From Azospirillum halopraeferens DSM 3675 (lineage in GTDB: Bacteria; Pseudomonadota; Alphaproteobacteria; Azospirillales; Azospirillaceae): DNA of 64,000 nt. Both the position numbers and the translations under genes were made by a program. The stretch spans positions 124,001 to 188,000 of the forward strand of contig NZ_AUCF01000012.1 of NCBI RefSeq assembly GCF_000429625.1, given 5' to 3'. Positions 27,531-35,683 of this stretch are shown here, piece by piece. How positions within the stretch are numbered: the stretch's first letter is position 1; each line of letters starts with the position of its first letter. The notes beneath the pieces were generated by a model. It saw only the letters and a program-made list of their open reading frames with translations, did no database searches and was not told the origin of the DNA.

Positions 27531-27552
27531 CAATGCTGACCGGAGCACACCC

Positions 27553-28731
27553 ATGATGGATCGGGACGACCCGGGTGCGTTCTGCGCGCACGGCCGGATC
27601 ACGGTGGACGGCGCGCCGGACGGGCCGCTGGCCGGGCTGACCTTCGCGGTCAAGGACCTGTTCGACGTCGCCGGCGTGCCGACGGGGGCCGGCAACCCCG
27701 ACTGGCTGCGCACCCATCCGGTGCCGGCGCGCACCGCCCCGGCGGTGCAGGCGCTGCTCGACGCCGGGGCGCGGCTGACGGGCAAGACGCACACCGACGA
27801 ACTCGCCTGGAGCCTGGCCGGGGAAAACGCCCATTACGGCACCCCGGTCAACCCCGCCGCCCCCGGCCGCATCCCCGGCGGCTCGTCCAGCGGCTCCGCC
27901 GCCGCCGTGGCCGGCGGTGCGGTGGCGTTCGCCCCGGGCACCGACACCGGCGGCTCGGTGCGGCTGCCCGCCAGCTATTGCGGCGTCTACGGCCTGCGCC
28001 CCGGGCACGGGCGCATCCCCGTCGACGGCGTGGTGCCCCTGGCGCCGAGCTTCGACACGGTCGGCTGGTTCGCCCGCGACGCGGCCACGCTGCGCCGCGT
28101 CGGCACGGTGCTGCTGCCCGGCCCGCCCGCGCCGCGCCCCGCGCGCCTGCTGATCGCCGCCGACGCCTTCGCGATCGCCGGGGAGGCGGTCACCGCGGCG
28201 CTCGCCGACGCGGTGGCCCGGGTGGCGGCGCTGTTCGGTTCGGCCGAACCGGTGACCCTGGCCCCGGAGGGACCGGACGCCCTGGTCTCCATCTTCCGCA
28301 CCCTGCAGGCGGCCGAGGCGTGGGCGGTTCACGGCGCCTGGATCACCGCCACCCGCCCGTCCTTCGGCCCCGGCGTGGCGGAGCGCTTTGCGGGAGCCGC
28401 CACCATCGACCCGGCGGCGGCGGACGCGGCGGCGCGGCAGCGGGCAGCGGTGCGCGCCCGTCTCGACGACCTGCTGGGCGGTGACGCCGTGGTGGTGCTG
28501 CCGACCGCACCGGGCATCGCGCCACGCCGCGGTGCCTCGGGCCCGGAGGTCGAAGCCAACCGCAACCGTTCGCTGGCCCTGCTCTGCCCGGCGGGGCTGG
28601 CCGGCCTGCCCCAGGTTTCGATACCCGCCGCCACCGCGGACGGCTGCCCGCTGGGCCTGTCCCTGATGGCCTCCCGCGGCGCCGATGCCGCCCTGCTCGA
28701 CCTCGCCGCACAGCTCGGAGACAGCGCCTGA
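27553..28731 (+). CDS. Amidase, plant AMI1-like amidase-signature enzyme
   Basis: Amidase-signature enzyme of 392 residues with the Ser-cisSer-Lys triad: K34 (FAVKDLF), cis-Ser S111 (GGSSSGS) and nucleophile S135 ([10 protein letters not shown]). The segments [15 protein letters not shown]-like ENAHYGTP and [11 protein letters not shown] are those of the AMI1/indole-acetamide-hydrolase-type branch. It is shorter than AtzE/HpxY-type amidases. It should hydrolyse a primary amide to acid and ammonia. It directly overlaps the AtzH/HpxZ-like gene, the pairing seen in s-triazine and oxalurate operons. Substrate unknown. Confidence 0.87.
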   Translation: MMDRDDPGAFCAHGRITVDGAPDGPLAGLTFAVKDLFDVAGVPTGAGNPDWLRTHPVPARTAPAVQALLDAGARLTGKTHTDELAWSLAGENAHYGTPVNPAAPGRIPGGSSSGSAAAVAGGAVAFAPGTDTGGSVRLPASYCGVYGLRPGHGRIPVDGVVPLAPSFDTVGWFARDAATLRRVGTVLLPGPPAPRPARLLIAADAFAIAGEAVTAALADAVARVAALFGSAEPVTLAPEGPDALVSIFRTLQAAEAWAVHGAWITATRPSFGPGVAERFAGAATIDPAAADAAARQRAAVRARLDDLLGGDAVVVLPTAPGIAPRRGASGPEVEANRNRSLALLCPAGLAGLPQVSIPAATADGCPLGLSLMASRGADAALLDLAAQLGDSA

Positions 28732-29126
28732 TGATGCAGCCCACGCCCCCGCCGGCCATCAACCTTCCCGACGTCCTGGAGGAGGTCACCGCCGCCTTCG
28801 CGCGGTACGAGCGTGCCCTCGTCTCCAACGACGTGGCGGTGCTGGACGACCTGTTCTGGAACAGCCCGCACACCCTGCGCTACGGCGTCGGCGAGAACCT
28901 GCTGGGCTACGGGGCCATCGCCGCCTTCCGCAGGGACAGGCCCGCCGCCGGCCTGGACCGCACGCTGCGCAACACGGTGATCACCACCTACGGCCGCGAC
29001 ACCGCCACCGCCAACACCGAGTTCGTGCGGGCCGGCAGCGCGCGCACGGGGCGGCAGAGCCACACCTGGGTGCGCATGCCCGAGGGCTGGCGCATCGTCG
29101 CCGCCCACGTGTCCCTGATGGATTGA
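28731..29126 (+). CDS. AtzH/HpxZ-like small protein (NTF2-like fold, DUF3225)
   Basis: The 131-residue protein has an SnoaL/NTF2-type cone fold pattern: [41 protein letters not shown] and [22 protein letters not shown] (all in pieces). That pattern matches the family annotated as AtzH, DUF3225 or HpxZ. In Klebsiella hpxZ lies in the oxalurate operon and in atrazine degraders atzH accompanies amidase AtzE; its biochemical role is poorly known. Its start overlaps the amidase stop by one base, which argues for a functional pair. Confidence 0.8.
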   Translation: MMQPTPPPAINLPDVLEEVTAAFARYERALVSNDVAVLDDLFWNSPHTLRYGVGENLLGYGAIAAFRRDRPAAGLDRTLRNTVITTYGRDTATANTEFVRAGSARTGRQSHTWVRMPEGWRIVAAHVSLMD

Positions 29127-29141
29127 GGCGACGCGCGCCCC

Positions 29142-29636
29142 ATGACGGTACACCCCCCCGAAACCGCCCCGACCGACGGTGTCGACCGCCTGCTCGCCCG
29201 GCGTCCCGGCTTCCTCATCCGCCGCCTGCACCAGATCCACATCGCGCTGTTCATCGAGGAATGCGCGGAGTTCAACATCACGCCCGTGCAGTACAGCGTG
29301 CTCAGCGTGCTCGCCGCGCAGGGCGACCTCGACCAGGCGACCCTGGGGGCGCAGGTGGGCATCGACCGGACCACCGCCACCGGGGTGCTGGCGCGTCTGG
29401 CCGAACGCGGCCTGGTCAGCCGCCGCGCCAGCCCCACCGACCGGCGCATGCGTCTGGCCGGCATCACCGCCGACGGGCGCAAGCTGTTGCGGCGCATGGA
29501 CAAGAAGGCCCAGCTCGCGCACGACCGGACCATCGCGGCCCTGCCCAAGGAGGACCGCGCCGTCTTCATGCGCTGCCTTGCCCATCTGGTGGATGCCAAC
29601 AACAGCTACGGGCGGGCGCCCCTGGTGCTGCCCTGA
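29142..29636 (+). CDS. MarR-family transcriptional regulator
   Basis: The 164-residue regulator contains a winged helix-turn-helix: PVQYSVLSVLAAQGDLDQATLGAQVGIDRTTATGVLARLAERGLVSRR (in pieces, residues ~45-95), then RRMRLAGITADGR, the MarR wing. It lies inside the rightward operon, 16 bases after the HpxZ-like gene. MarR proteins are usually phenolic or aromatic-ligand repressors. It is the only DNA-binding protein in the divergon, so it may bind the palindromes at 19425-19749; this is inference. Confidence 0.88.
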   Translation: MTVHPPETAPTDGVDRLLARRPGFLIRRLHQIHIALFIEECAEFNITPVQYSVLSVLAAQGDLDQATLGAQVGIDRTTATGVLARLAERGLVSRRASPTDRRMRLAGITADGRKLLRRMDKKAQLAHDRTIAALPKEDRAVFMRCLAHLVDANNSYGRAPLVLP

Positions 29637-29652
29637 ACGGAAGGAGCGTCCG

Positions 29653-30810
29653 ATGAACGACCCGACGATGACCGCAGCGCACCGCCTGGCCGCGGTGATG
29701 CCCCGCTGGACCGCGGTGGTGCCGGCCGGCGAGGCGCTGGGCCTTGGACGCCGGGTGTTGTTGCACGCCGGCCCTTCGTTCGCCGGCCCGGCGGCGGCCT
29801 GCCCGCCCATCCTCAACGCCGCCGCGGCCGCCCTGGTGTTCGAGGGGGAGGCCGGGGATTTCGATACGGCGCTGGCGCTGGTGCACGACGGCGCGGTGGA
29901 ACTGCGCCCGGCGCAGGACGCCGGCGTGGTGACGCCGCTGGCCTCCGTGGTGTCGCGCTCCACCTGGTTGCAGGTGGTGGAGGACGCGGCCGGTGACGGC
30001 CCCCTCGCCTTCGCGCCGCTCAACGAGGGGGGAGGTCCGGCGCTGCGCTTCGGCCTCGCCGGACCCGCCGTGGTGGAGCGGCTGCGCCTGCTGCGCGACA
30101 CGGTGGGACCGGCGCTGGCGGCGGCGCTCACGGATCCCGTCGACCTGCTGCCGTTCGCCCGCCACGGACTGGCGCACGGCGACGATCTGCACGGCCGCCC
30201 GCACGCCGCCACGGCGCGGCTCACCGCCGACCTGGCGCCCCGCCTTCCGGGAGCGGCGGCGGACTTCCTGCGAACGGCCGACCAGTTCTTCCTCAACCTC
30301 TGGATGGCGGCGTGCAAGCGCATGATGCTGGCCGCCGACGGGGTGCCCGGCGCGGCGCTGGTGACGGCGGCCGGCGGCAACGGCATCGACATGGGCATCC
30401 GCCTGTCCGGCACCCCGGCCGGCCGCTGGTTCACGGCCCCGGCGGAGGCGCCCCGGGGCGGCCCGGACATCGGTCCGCCGCGCCCGCGCCTGCCGGCCAT
30501 CGGCGACAGCGCCGTCATCGACGCCGCCGGCTTCGGCGCCCTCGCCTTCGACGCCGCGCCCGATCTGCGCCGCGACCTCGGCGCGGAGGACCTTGGCGTC
30601 GCGGCGATGCAGGACCGCCTGCTGCTTGTCATGCACCCCGCGCTCGGCCGCCGGGTCGGGCTCGACGCGGCGGCCGTGGTGCGCAGCGGTCTGCCGCCGC
30701 CCGTGTGCCTGGGCGCCCTGGACGCCGCCGGCGAAGCCGGCCTGGTCGGCCGCGGCATCGCCCGGCACCCGCTGGCCTGCCATGCCGCGGCGGTTGCCGC
30801 GCTGGGCTGA
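29653..30810 (+). CDS. DUF1116 protein, AllG/YlbE-like
   Basis: The 385-residue protein matches the DUF1116 pattern: RHGLAHGDDLHGRPHAATARL, FFLNLWMAACKRMMLAADG, GNGIDMGIRLSG, RWFTAPA and GDSAVIDAAGFGALAF (in pieces). The E. coli homologue YlbE/AllG is part of the oxamate carbamoyltransferase of allantoin breakdown, together with AllH and FdrA. Neither partner is encoded here. The ATG at 29653 follows GGAAGGAG. As the final gene of the operon it links the island to ureide or oxamate-type chemistry, though the exact reaction is not evident. Confidence 0.78.
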   Translation: MNDPTMTAAHRLAAVMPRWTAVVPAGEALGLGRRVLLHAGPSFAGPAAACPPILNAAAAALVFEGEAGDFDTALALVHDGAVELRPAQDAGVVTPLASVVSRSTWLQVVEDAAGDGPLAFAPLNEGGGPALRFGLAGPAVVERLRLLRDTVGPALAAALTDPVDLLPFARHGLAHGDDLHGRPHAATARLTADLAPRLPGAAADFLRTADQFFLNLWMAACKRMMLAADGVPGAALVTAAGGNGIDMGIRLSGTPAGRWFTAPAEAPRGGPDIGPPRPRLPAIGDSAVIDAAGFGALAFDAAPDLRRDLGAEDLGVAAMQDRLLLVMHPALGRRVGLDAAAVVRSGLPPPVCLGALDAAGEAGLVGRGIARHPLACHAAAVAALG

Positions 30811-30958
30811 GCGTCGTTGCGCAGACGATCGGGTGTCCCGCATCCCTTGGCGGCTCCGGCGGACATCGGTGAGACAGCCGTTCGGAGGTCGGCGCCGCCC
30901 TTGCCTCGTCGGGTAGAAGCGCGTCCACCGACGGCCCACCGGACCGGTGGAGACCACC

Positions 30959-31078
30959 ATGGCGAGCGATCCCGCGTTCCCGGCCCTCCCCGACGTGGTC
31001 AAACGCTGCGGCGGCGCCGTTGCCTCCGGGACGTCTCCTTCGCCGCCGACCGCGGATCGGTGACCCTGGGCAGCCGGC
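30959..31078 (+). pseudogene. Remnant of an ABC-transporter ATPase N-terminus
   Basis: An ATG with GGAGA upstream opens a frame reading ALPDVVKRCGG. Shifting by one base continues as RCLRDVSFAADRGSVTLG, the universal start of ABC ATPases (consensus LRDVSF...G). The sequence then loses similarity before any Walker A motif. It looks like a frameshifted and truncated ATPase gene. The match is short, so confidence is limited. Confidence 0.4.
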
Positions 31079-31148
31079 CGCTCCGCCCCGATGGGCCGGC
31101 TGCGGCATCTGTGCCGCCCGCACGAGTGTCCCTGACGCAATCGCTGCG

Positions 31149-31361
31149 GATGATCGCCCCCTGCACGAACTCCCGGTGGCGCAGGCTCGTGCCGCCTACG
31201 ATTACGCCGAACGCTATCTGCCGGAGGCCGCCACCCTGCAGTGGGTGTTCGCATGCACCCCGCGTGACGACGCAGACCGCGGGGACGGACGGTTCGTGCC
31301 GCTGAAAGCCGGCGACCTTTCCGGCCTGCCGTCGGCGATGGTCGCACTAAGCGTGGCGTGA
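31149..31361 (+). pseudogene. Possible remnant of an alpha/beta hydrolase (acetyl-esterase-like)
   Basis: The frame reads DRPLHELPVAQARAAYDYAERYLP, like the N-terminus of acetyl-esterase-type hydrolases. It soon continues as RFVPLKAGDLSGLPSAMVAL, like the region near the catalytic Asp of the same family, and then ends. The middle, including HGGG and GDSAG, is missing, suggesting an internal deletion. Confidence 0.35.
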
Positions 31362-31631
31362 CCGCTCCGGCACTCCCTGGACCCGGCGCGGCGGCGCTTC
31401 CACTGTGACTCGGCAGGCCACCGAGGTCGCCATCGGCGTCACCGTACCCGATTGCATGCTCGACCTCGGACGCCCGATTTCCGTGCACGTCGCATGATCA
31501 TCGGCGGGACGGGGACGTTCCATTGTCTCGCTCCCCGCATTGCAACGCGCTGGCACGGCCAGGCAGGATTGTGGTACGAACTATACACTCCTACTGCGAG
31601 TTCAGAGTCAGCAGAACACGGGCGGGTAGAT

Positions 31632-32684
31632 GTGCGTATTGTCGTGACAGGGGCACATGGCTTCATCGGAACCGCCGTGAGAAGCGCACTGCTGCGCCGC
31701 CATGACGAGGTTTTGACATTAGGGCTGGGGGGCCAGCCCGGAGGTCCACGGTATGACGGCCGCATAGACAATGTTTATGAGGTGGAAGCGATGGCCGCCT
31801 GGCTGGCCGACCGGAGGCCCGACGGCGTTCTGCATCTGGCCGGAACGAGAAGCGAAGTTTCCTCCACCCTGATGTCGGAGCTGAACACCTGCTTCGCCGC
31901 GAGCCTGATGGAAGCGCTGGTGCTGGGGCGGCTGGATCGTGTGCCGATCCTGCTCATCGGGAGCGCCGCCGAGTATGGCCACGTTTCGTCTCCGGCACCG
32001 CTGACGGAACAGAGCCCGGCTCATCCTCGCAGTCACTATGGACAAACCAAGCTGGCGCAGACCCAACTCGGGCTGGCTGCGGCGCAACGCGGCCAGCCCG
32101 TCGTCGCCGCACGGGTCTTTAATGTTCTCGGGCGGGGAATGCCTTCCTATCTCAGCCTGCCGAGTTTTGCCGGGCAGCTCCGCGACATTGCCGCGGGGCG
32201 CACGGAAGCGGTCCTGCGGACAGGGCCACTGTCCGCCGTTCGTGATTTCCTGCCGGTCACGGTCGTGGCCGAGGTGTTGGCCGATCTGATCCGCCTGCCG
32301 GCGGCCTATGGACAGCTTGTCAACGTGTGCGGCGGTCGTCCCTATCTGATGCGCGACATCGTCAACCGGATGATCGGGCTGTCCGGCATCGCCGTGACGC
32401 TCCACGAAATGGAAGGAGAGAGCGGCGCGGACATCGCTTACGGGGATCCGTCTCGGCTGAAAGGCCTGCTCCGGAGCGCCGGCTTCGGACCGTTGCGCAA
32501 CGCCGACATCGCCGAGGTCATGGAGGACTCCGGCTGCCCGGTCGCCGGTACCGACGGGAACCGCACCCTGTTGCCGACCTGGAAGCCGCAGGCCCCGAGA
32601 CACAGGGCCTGTCGAACGGCTGACATCCCGGCCGCCGGTTCTCCGGTCCACGCCCACACGGTGTCGCCGCCGGCTGAAAACTGA
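31632..32684 (+). CDS. NAD-dependent epimerase/dehydratase
   Basis: Extended SDR of about 350 residues. With the GTG at 31632 it begins MRIVVTGAHGFIGTAV, the expected Rossmann start with GxxGxxG. Longer in-frame starts (31452, 31494) add residues unlike the family. Active-site features are GSAAEYGHV, Tyr/Lys in SHYGQTKLAQ and the nucleotide-sugar-type ARVFNVLGRGMP. It likely acts on a nucleotide sugar. The last 45 residues are Pro/His-rich and atypical, perhaps from a lost stop codon. It is flanked by degraded DNA and a GntR gene, not by other sugar genes. Confidence 0.82.
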   Translation: MRIVVTGAHGFIGTAVRSALLRRHDEVLTLGLGGQPGGPRYDGRIDNVYEVEAMAAWLADRRPDGVLHLAGTRSEVSSTLMSELNTCFAASLMEALVLGRLDRVPILLIGSAAEYGHVSSPAPLTEQSPAHPRSHYGQTKLAQTQLGLAAAQRGQPVVAARVFNVLGRGMPSYLSLPSFAGQLRDIAAGRTEAVLRTGPLSAVRDFLPVTVVAEVLADLIRLPAAYGQLVNVCGGRPYLMRDIVNRMIGLSGIAVTLHEMEGESGADIAYGDPSRLKGLLRSAGFGPLRNADIAEVMEDSGCPVAGTDGNRTLLPTWKPQAPRHRACRTADIPAAGSPVHAHTVSPPAEN

Positions 32685-32885
32685 CCCACTCACGCTCTTT
32701 GGTACCGGTCGAATACCGACCGAAGCGCCGCGGGACGGGGCGGGGCGGGCGACGGCGGGCATGGGGCTCCTTGTCACCGGAAGGAACGCCCTGCCTATGC
32801 CACGGCAGGGGGCACCGACATGACATGACGCAGCCGGGCTCCCGCGGCGACCGACAATCCCGTTCCCTCCGGCCCGCGCCGGGAG

Positions 32886-32895
32886 TAATATATTA
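32886..32895. promoter_or_regulatory. AT palindrome TAATATATTA upstream of the GntR gene
   Basis: A perfect 10-bp palindrome 28 bases ahead of the regulator ATG, in an otherwise GC-rich region. It could be the regulator's own operator or overlap its -10 element. It resembles but does not match the ATACTAGTATATCA sites near kdgK. Confidence 0.35.
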
Positions 32896-32923
32896 GAATC
32901 GTTTTTATGACTCTCCCCACGGG

Positions 32924-33682
32924 ATGCGCACGGCGATGGATTCGAATGTGGAACGGGGCGCCGGGGGCGCCGCCGCGGTGAAGCGGCGGGGACCGTCACG
33001 GACGACGGCCGGGACGGGGCGGCGCGGCACCTCGGCCGCCGCGACGATCTACCGGGATCTGCGGGATGCCATCGTCGGGGTGCGGCGCAAACCGGGTGAA
33101 CCGATCATCGAGAAGCAGATCGCCGAAGCCTACGGGGTGAGCCGCACGCCGGTGCGCGAGGCGGTGCTGAAGTTGGCCGACGAGGGGCTGGTGGAGATCT
33201 TTCCCCAGTCGGGCACCTTTGTCGCGCGCATCCCACTGGCCGGCCTGCCGGAGGCGATCATCATCCGCCGCGTGCTGGAGGAGGCGACGGTGCGCTTCGC
33301 GGCGGAGCGGGCGACGCGCAGCCGGGTGGCAGCCCTGCGGGCCAACCTGGAACTGCAGCGCGAGATGGAGGCCGCCGGCGACCTGGAGGGCTTCCACGAC
33401 GCCGACGAGGCGTTCCACGCCCTGCTGGCGGAGGCGTCAGGCTATCCGGGATTCTGGACCGTGACGCAACAGGTCAAGATGCACGTCGACCGGTACCGCA
33501 AGCTGACGCTGCCCGTCAGCGGACGGGTCGGACAGGTCATCGCCGAGCACGAAGCCATCGTCGCGGCCATCGCCGGACGTGACCCCGACGGCGCCGTCCG
33601 GGCGCTGGTCGACCACCTGGACGGGCTGCGGCTGCGCATCGACGACGCCCGACGGGACAATCCGGAATTCTACGTCGATTGA
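32924..33682 (+). CDS. GntR-family regulator, FCD type, probable regulator of eda-kdgK
   Basis: The 252-residue protein has a basic N-terminal tail of about 40 residues. A winged helix-turn-helix follows (IAEAYGVSRTPVREAVLKLADEGL, in pieces). The C-terminal FCD domain carries the metal ligands D (FHDADEAFHALL) and H (EHEAIVAAI). It converges tail-to-tail on eda with stops overlapping by 13 bases. FCD regulators commonly control sugar-acid catabolism, and two operator-like repeats precede kdgK, so repression of the eda-kdgK operon is inferred. The second in-frame ATG at 32936 is an equally plausible start. Confidence 0.85.
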   Translation: MRTAMDSNVERGAGGAAAVKRRGPSRTTAGTGRRGTSAAATIYRDLRDAIVGVRRKPGEPIIEKQIAEAYGVSRTPVREAVLKLADEGLVEIFPQSGTFVARIPLAGLPEAIIIRRVLEEATVRFAAERATRSRVAALRANLELQREMEAAGDLEGFHDADEAFHALLAEASGYPGFWTVTQQVKMHVDRYRKLTLPVSGRVGQVIAEHEAIVAAIAGRDPDGAVRALVDHLDGLRLRIDDARRDNPEFYVD

Positions 33683-34332
33683 ACGGCCGCGGCGGCTGCG
33701 GCGGTGGCCGTCCGGGCCAGCGCCTCGATCTCCGCCCAGGCCCGCTCCTTCACCAGGGCCGGCGGCGTCAGCCAGGTGCCGCCCAGGGCGAAGACGTTGG
33801 GCAGCGCCAGGAAGGTGCCGACGTGGTCTATGCGGATGCCGCCGGTGGGGCAGAAGCGCACATCGGGCAGCAGCGGGGCGAACCCCGCCAGCGCCGGCGC
33901 GCCGCCGGCGATTCCGGCCGGGAAGAACTTCTGCTCGAAAAAGCCGTGCTCACGGGCGATCAGCGATTCGGTGACGGTGGCGATGCCGGGCAGGTAGGGA
34001 AGCCCGGTGGCGTGCGCCGCCTCGGCCAGGGCGCCGGTAAGGCCGGGGCTGACCAGGAAGCGGGCGCCGGCGTCCCTGGCGGCGGCGAAGTGCTCCGGCC
34101 GGGTGAGCGTGCCCAATCCCACCACCGCCTCCGGCACGGCGGCGGCAATGGCCTCGGCACACGCCAGGGCGCGCGGCGTGCGCAGCGTCACCTCCAGCAT
34201 CCGCAGCCCACCGGCCACCAGGGCGCGGGCGAGCGGCACGGCCTCGGCCGGATCGTCGAGGACGAGCACCGGAATGACCGGCGGCCCGGACAGAACCGGT
34301 TCGAGGCGCGGCAGGGACGGGACGGCGGTCAT
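33670..34332 (-). CDS. eda: 2-keto-3-deoxy-6-phosphogluconate (KDPG) aldolase
   Basis: The 220-residue class I aldolase cleaves KDPG to pyruvate and glyceraldehyde 3-phosphate. Active-site residues are visible: E47 and R51 (LEVTLRT), the GLGTLT loop (72-77), Schiff-base lysine K135 (QKFFPA) and the phosphate-binding CPTGGI. AAGGAG precedes the ATG. It lies 43 bases downstream of kdgK and follows it in the same leftward operon, so the two complete the 2-keto-3-deoxygluconate branch of the Entner-Doudoroff pathway. Confidence 0.93.
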   Translation of the reverse strand: MTAVPSLPRLEPVLSGPPVIPVLVLDDPAEAVPLARALVAGGLRMLEVTLRTPRALACAEAIAAAVPEAVVGLGTLTRPEHFAAARDAGARFLVSPGLTGALAEAAHATGLPYLPGIATVTESLIAREHGFFEQKFFPAGIAGGAPALAGFAPLLPDVRFCPTGGIRIDHVGTFLALPNVFALGGTWLTPPALVKERAWAEIEALARTATAAAAAAVQST

Positions 34333-34375
34333 GGGGCGGCTCCTTGCAATCGATGTGTGTCGTTCGTGACGGCGA

Positions 34376-35305
34376 TCAGGCCACGACTCCGGCCATGGCC
34401 TCGCGAGGAATGATGGCGCCGCGGTGCTGGATGACCAGCGCCGCAAGCCGGTGCCCGGCACGGGCCGCCGCCTCCGGACCGGCACCGCCCAGCCGCGCGG
34501 CGAGATAGCCGGCGCTGAAGCTGTCCCCCGCGGCGGTGGTGTCCACCACCCGGGCGACCGGCACGGCGGGCACCAGCAGGTCCGTTCCGTCGGCGATGAT
34601 CCGGCACCCGGGCACGGCCAGCTTGACCACGGCCTCGCCCACCCCGGCGGAGCGGACGCGGTCCACCATGGTCTCCACCGCCGTGTCGCCGTAGAGGTCC
34701 TGCATGTCGGCAACACCGGGCAGGGCAAGGTCGGTGCAGCGGAACATAAGGTCGTACGCCTGCCGGGCCGTCTCCCGGTCGGGCCACAGGCGGGGACGCC
34801 AATTCGTGTCGAACACCACGCGCCCGCCGCGCCGGCGCAGCCGGTCCAGCAGGGGAAACAGCACCGCACGCCCGGCCTCGCCCCAGATCGCCAGGCTGAT
34901 CCCGGAGAGATAGAGGACGTCGTAGGTCTCCAGCGCCTCCACCAGCGCCGGCGAGCCGGGCAGGACGAACAGGTCGCGGGCCGGCGCGCTGTCGCGCCAA
35001 TAGAGGAAACGCCGCTCACCGTGGTCGTCGGTTTCGATCAGGTAGAGCCCCGGAGTCCGGCCGGGGACCCGCAGCACCCGGCCGGTCCCCACCCCCTCCG
35101 CCGTCCAGGCGGCAACCATGTCGTCGCTGATGCGGTCATCCCCCAGCGCGGTGACGTAATCGACCGCCACACCGAGGCGTGCCAGATAGACGGCCGTGTT
35201 CAGCGTGTCACCGCCGAAGGCGAGGTCGAGCGCGCCGTCACCGCGGCGGATCAGTTCGATCATGCATTCGCCGAGAGCGGCGACGGTGGGGGCGGTCGAT
35301 GGCAT
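34376..35305 (-). CDS. kdgK: 2-keto-3-deoxygluconate kinase (PfkB family)
   Basis: The 309-residue PfkB-family sugar kinase phosphorylates KDG to KDPG for the adjacent aldolase. Landmarks are ALGECMIELI at the N-terminus, the substrate motif FGGDTLNTAVYLARLG (31-45), and DTTAAGDSFSAGYLAA with catalytic D261. The ATG at 35305 with GAGGAC upstream gives the normal family start. A further 65 in-frame codons upstream would cover a terminator-like hairpin and an operator and are unlikely to be coding. Confidence 0.9.
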   Translation of the reverse strand: MPSTAPTVAALGECMIELIRRGDGALDLAFGGDTLNTAVYLARLGVAVDYVTALGDDRISDDMVAAWTAEGVGTGRVLRVPGRTPGLYLIETDDHGERRFLYWRDSAPARDLFVLPGSPALVEALETYDVLYLSGISLAIWGEAGRAVLFPLLDRLRRRGGRVVFDTNWRPRLWPDRETARQAYDLMFRCTDLALPGVADMQDLYGDTAVETMVDRVRSAGVGEAVVKLAVPGCRIIADGTDLLVPAVPVARVVDTTAAGDSFSAGYLAARLGGAGPEAAARAGHRLAALVIQHRGAIIPREAMAGVVA

Positions 35306-35340
35306 GGGAGTCCTCGTACGAACCGGGGGTCTCCTGAAGC

Positions 35341-35354
35341 ATACTAGTATATCA
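35341..35354. promoter_or_regulatory. Operator-like repeat ATACTAGTATATCA (proximal copy)
   Basis: It contains the perfect palindrome ATACTAGTAT and lies 36 bases upstream of the kdgK ATG, where it would overlap the core promoter. An identical 14-bp copy lies 167 bases further upstream. It is the kind of AT-rich palindrome bound by FCD GntR repressors. Confidence 0.6.
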
Positions 35355-35394
35355 ATTCTGCGGCAAGCCACTCCCGCCATTCGATTGCGGGCAG

Positions 35395-35430
35395 AAAAAA
35401 GGCCACGCGATGCGCATGCACCCCGTGGCC
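35395..35430 (-). terminator. Intrinsic-terminator-like hairpin in the kdgK upstream region
   Basis: Read on the minus strand, GGCCACG and CGTGGCC form 7-bp arms with a 16-base loop containing ATGCGCAT, directly followed by TTTTTT. It lies between the two operator copies and could terminate leftward transcription entering from the vapBC side or act as an attenuator. Confidence 0.55.
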
Positions 35431-35507
35431 CGAGTGTTTGGGAGGAAACGCCCGATGCAGCGCCGCACGATAATGGGACGACCGGCGCCGCACGTGACAA
35501 GATGACA

Positions 35508-35521
35508 ATACTAGTATATCA
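35508..35521. promoter_or_regulatory. Operator-like repeat ATACTAGTATATCA (distal copy)
   Basis: Identical over 14 bases to the site at 35341-35354. The 167-bp spacing is close to 16 DNA helical turns, so both copies face the same side of the helix, as needed for repression by looping. Confidence 0.6.
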
Positions 35522-35683
35522 CCGCCGGTGCAAGCCCCTTTTGCACTGCCGTCGCCGGCGCGTGATGTGACCGGAGGATTGCACGGACATCCGGTCCGGT
35601 TCCGGAATTCCGCCATGGAACGGGCCGGCGCAGAGGCTGAGGAACCGCTCCGGCAGATCGGCCACGGCAGGGGGGACGGTCCG

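Larger units (their letters stand above)
30811..31631. other. Non-coding/degraded region after the catabolic island
   Basis: About 820 bases with no intact gene. It contains two decayed gene fragments (30959-31078 and 31149-31361). The stretch from about 31560 is AT-richer and probably carries the promoter of the epimerase gene. Confidence 0.5.

Noticed and set aside
27553..29126. Atrazine (AtzE-AtzH) or oxalurate (HpxY-HpxZ) pathway assigned outright
   Set aside because: The amidase is shorter and closer to AMI1-type enzymes, and AtzG/HpxX- or HpxW-type partners are absent.
31551..31565. Possible sigma-54 promoter TGGCACGGCCAGGCA upstream of the epimerase
   Set aside because: The -24 half is perfect but the -12 GC is out of phase and TTGC is missing.
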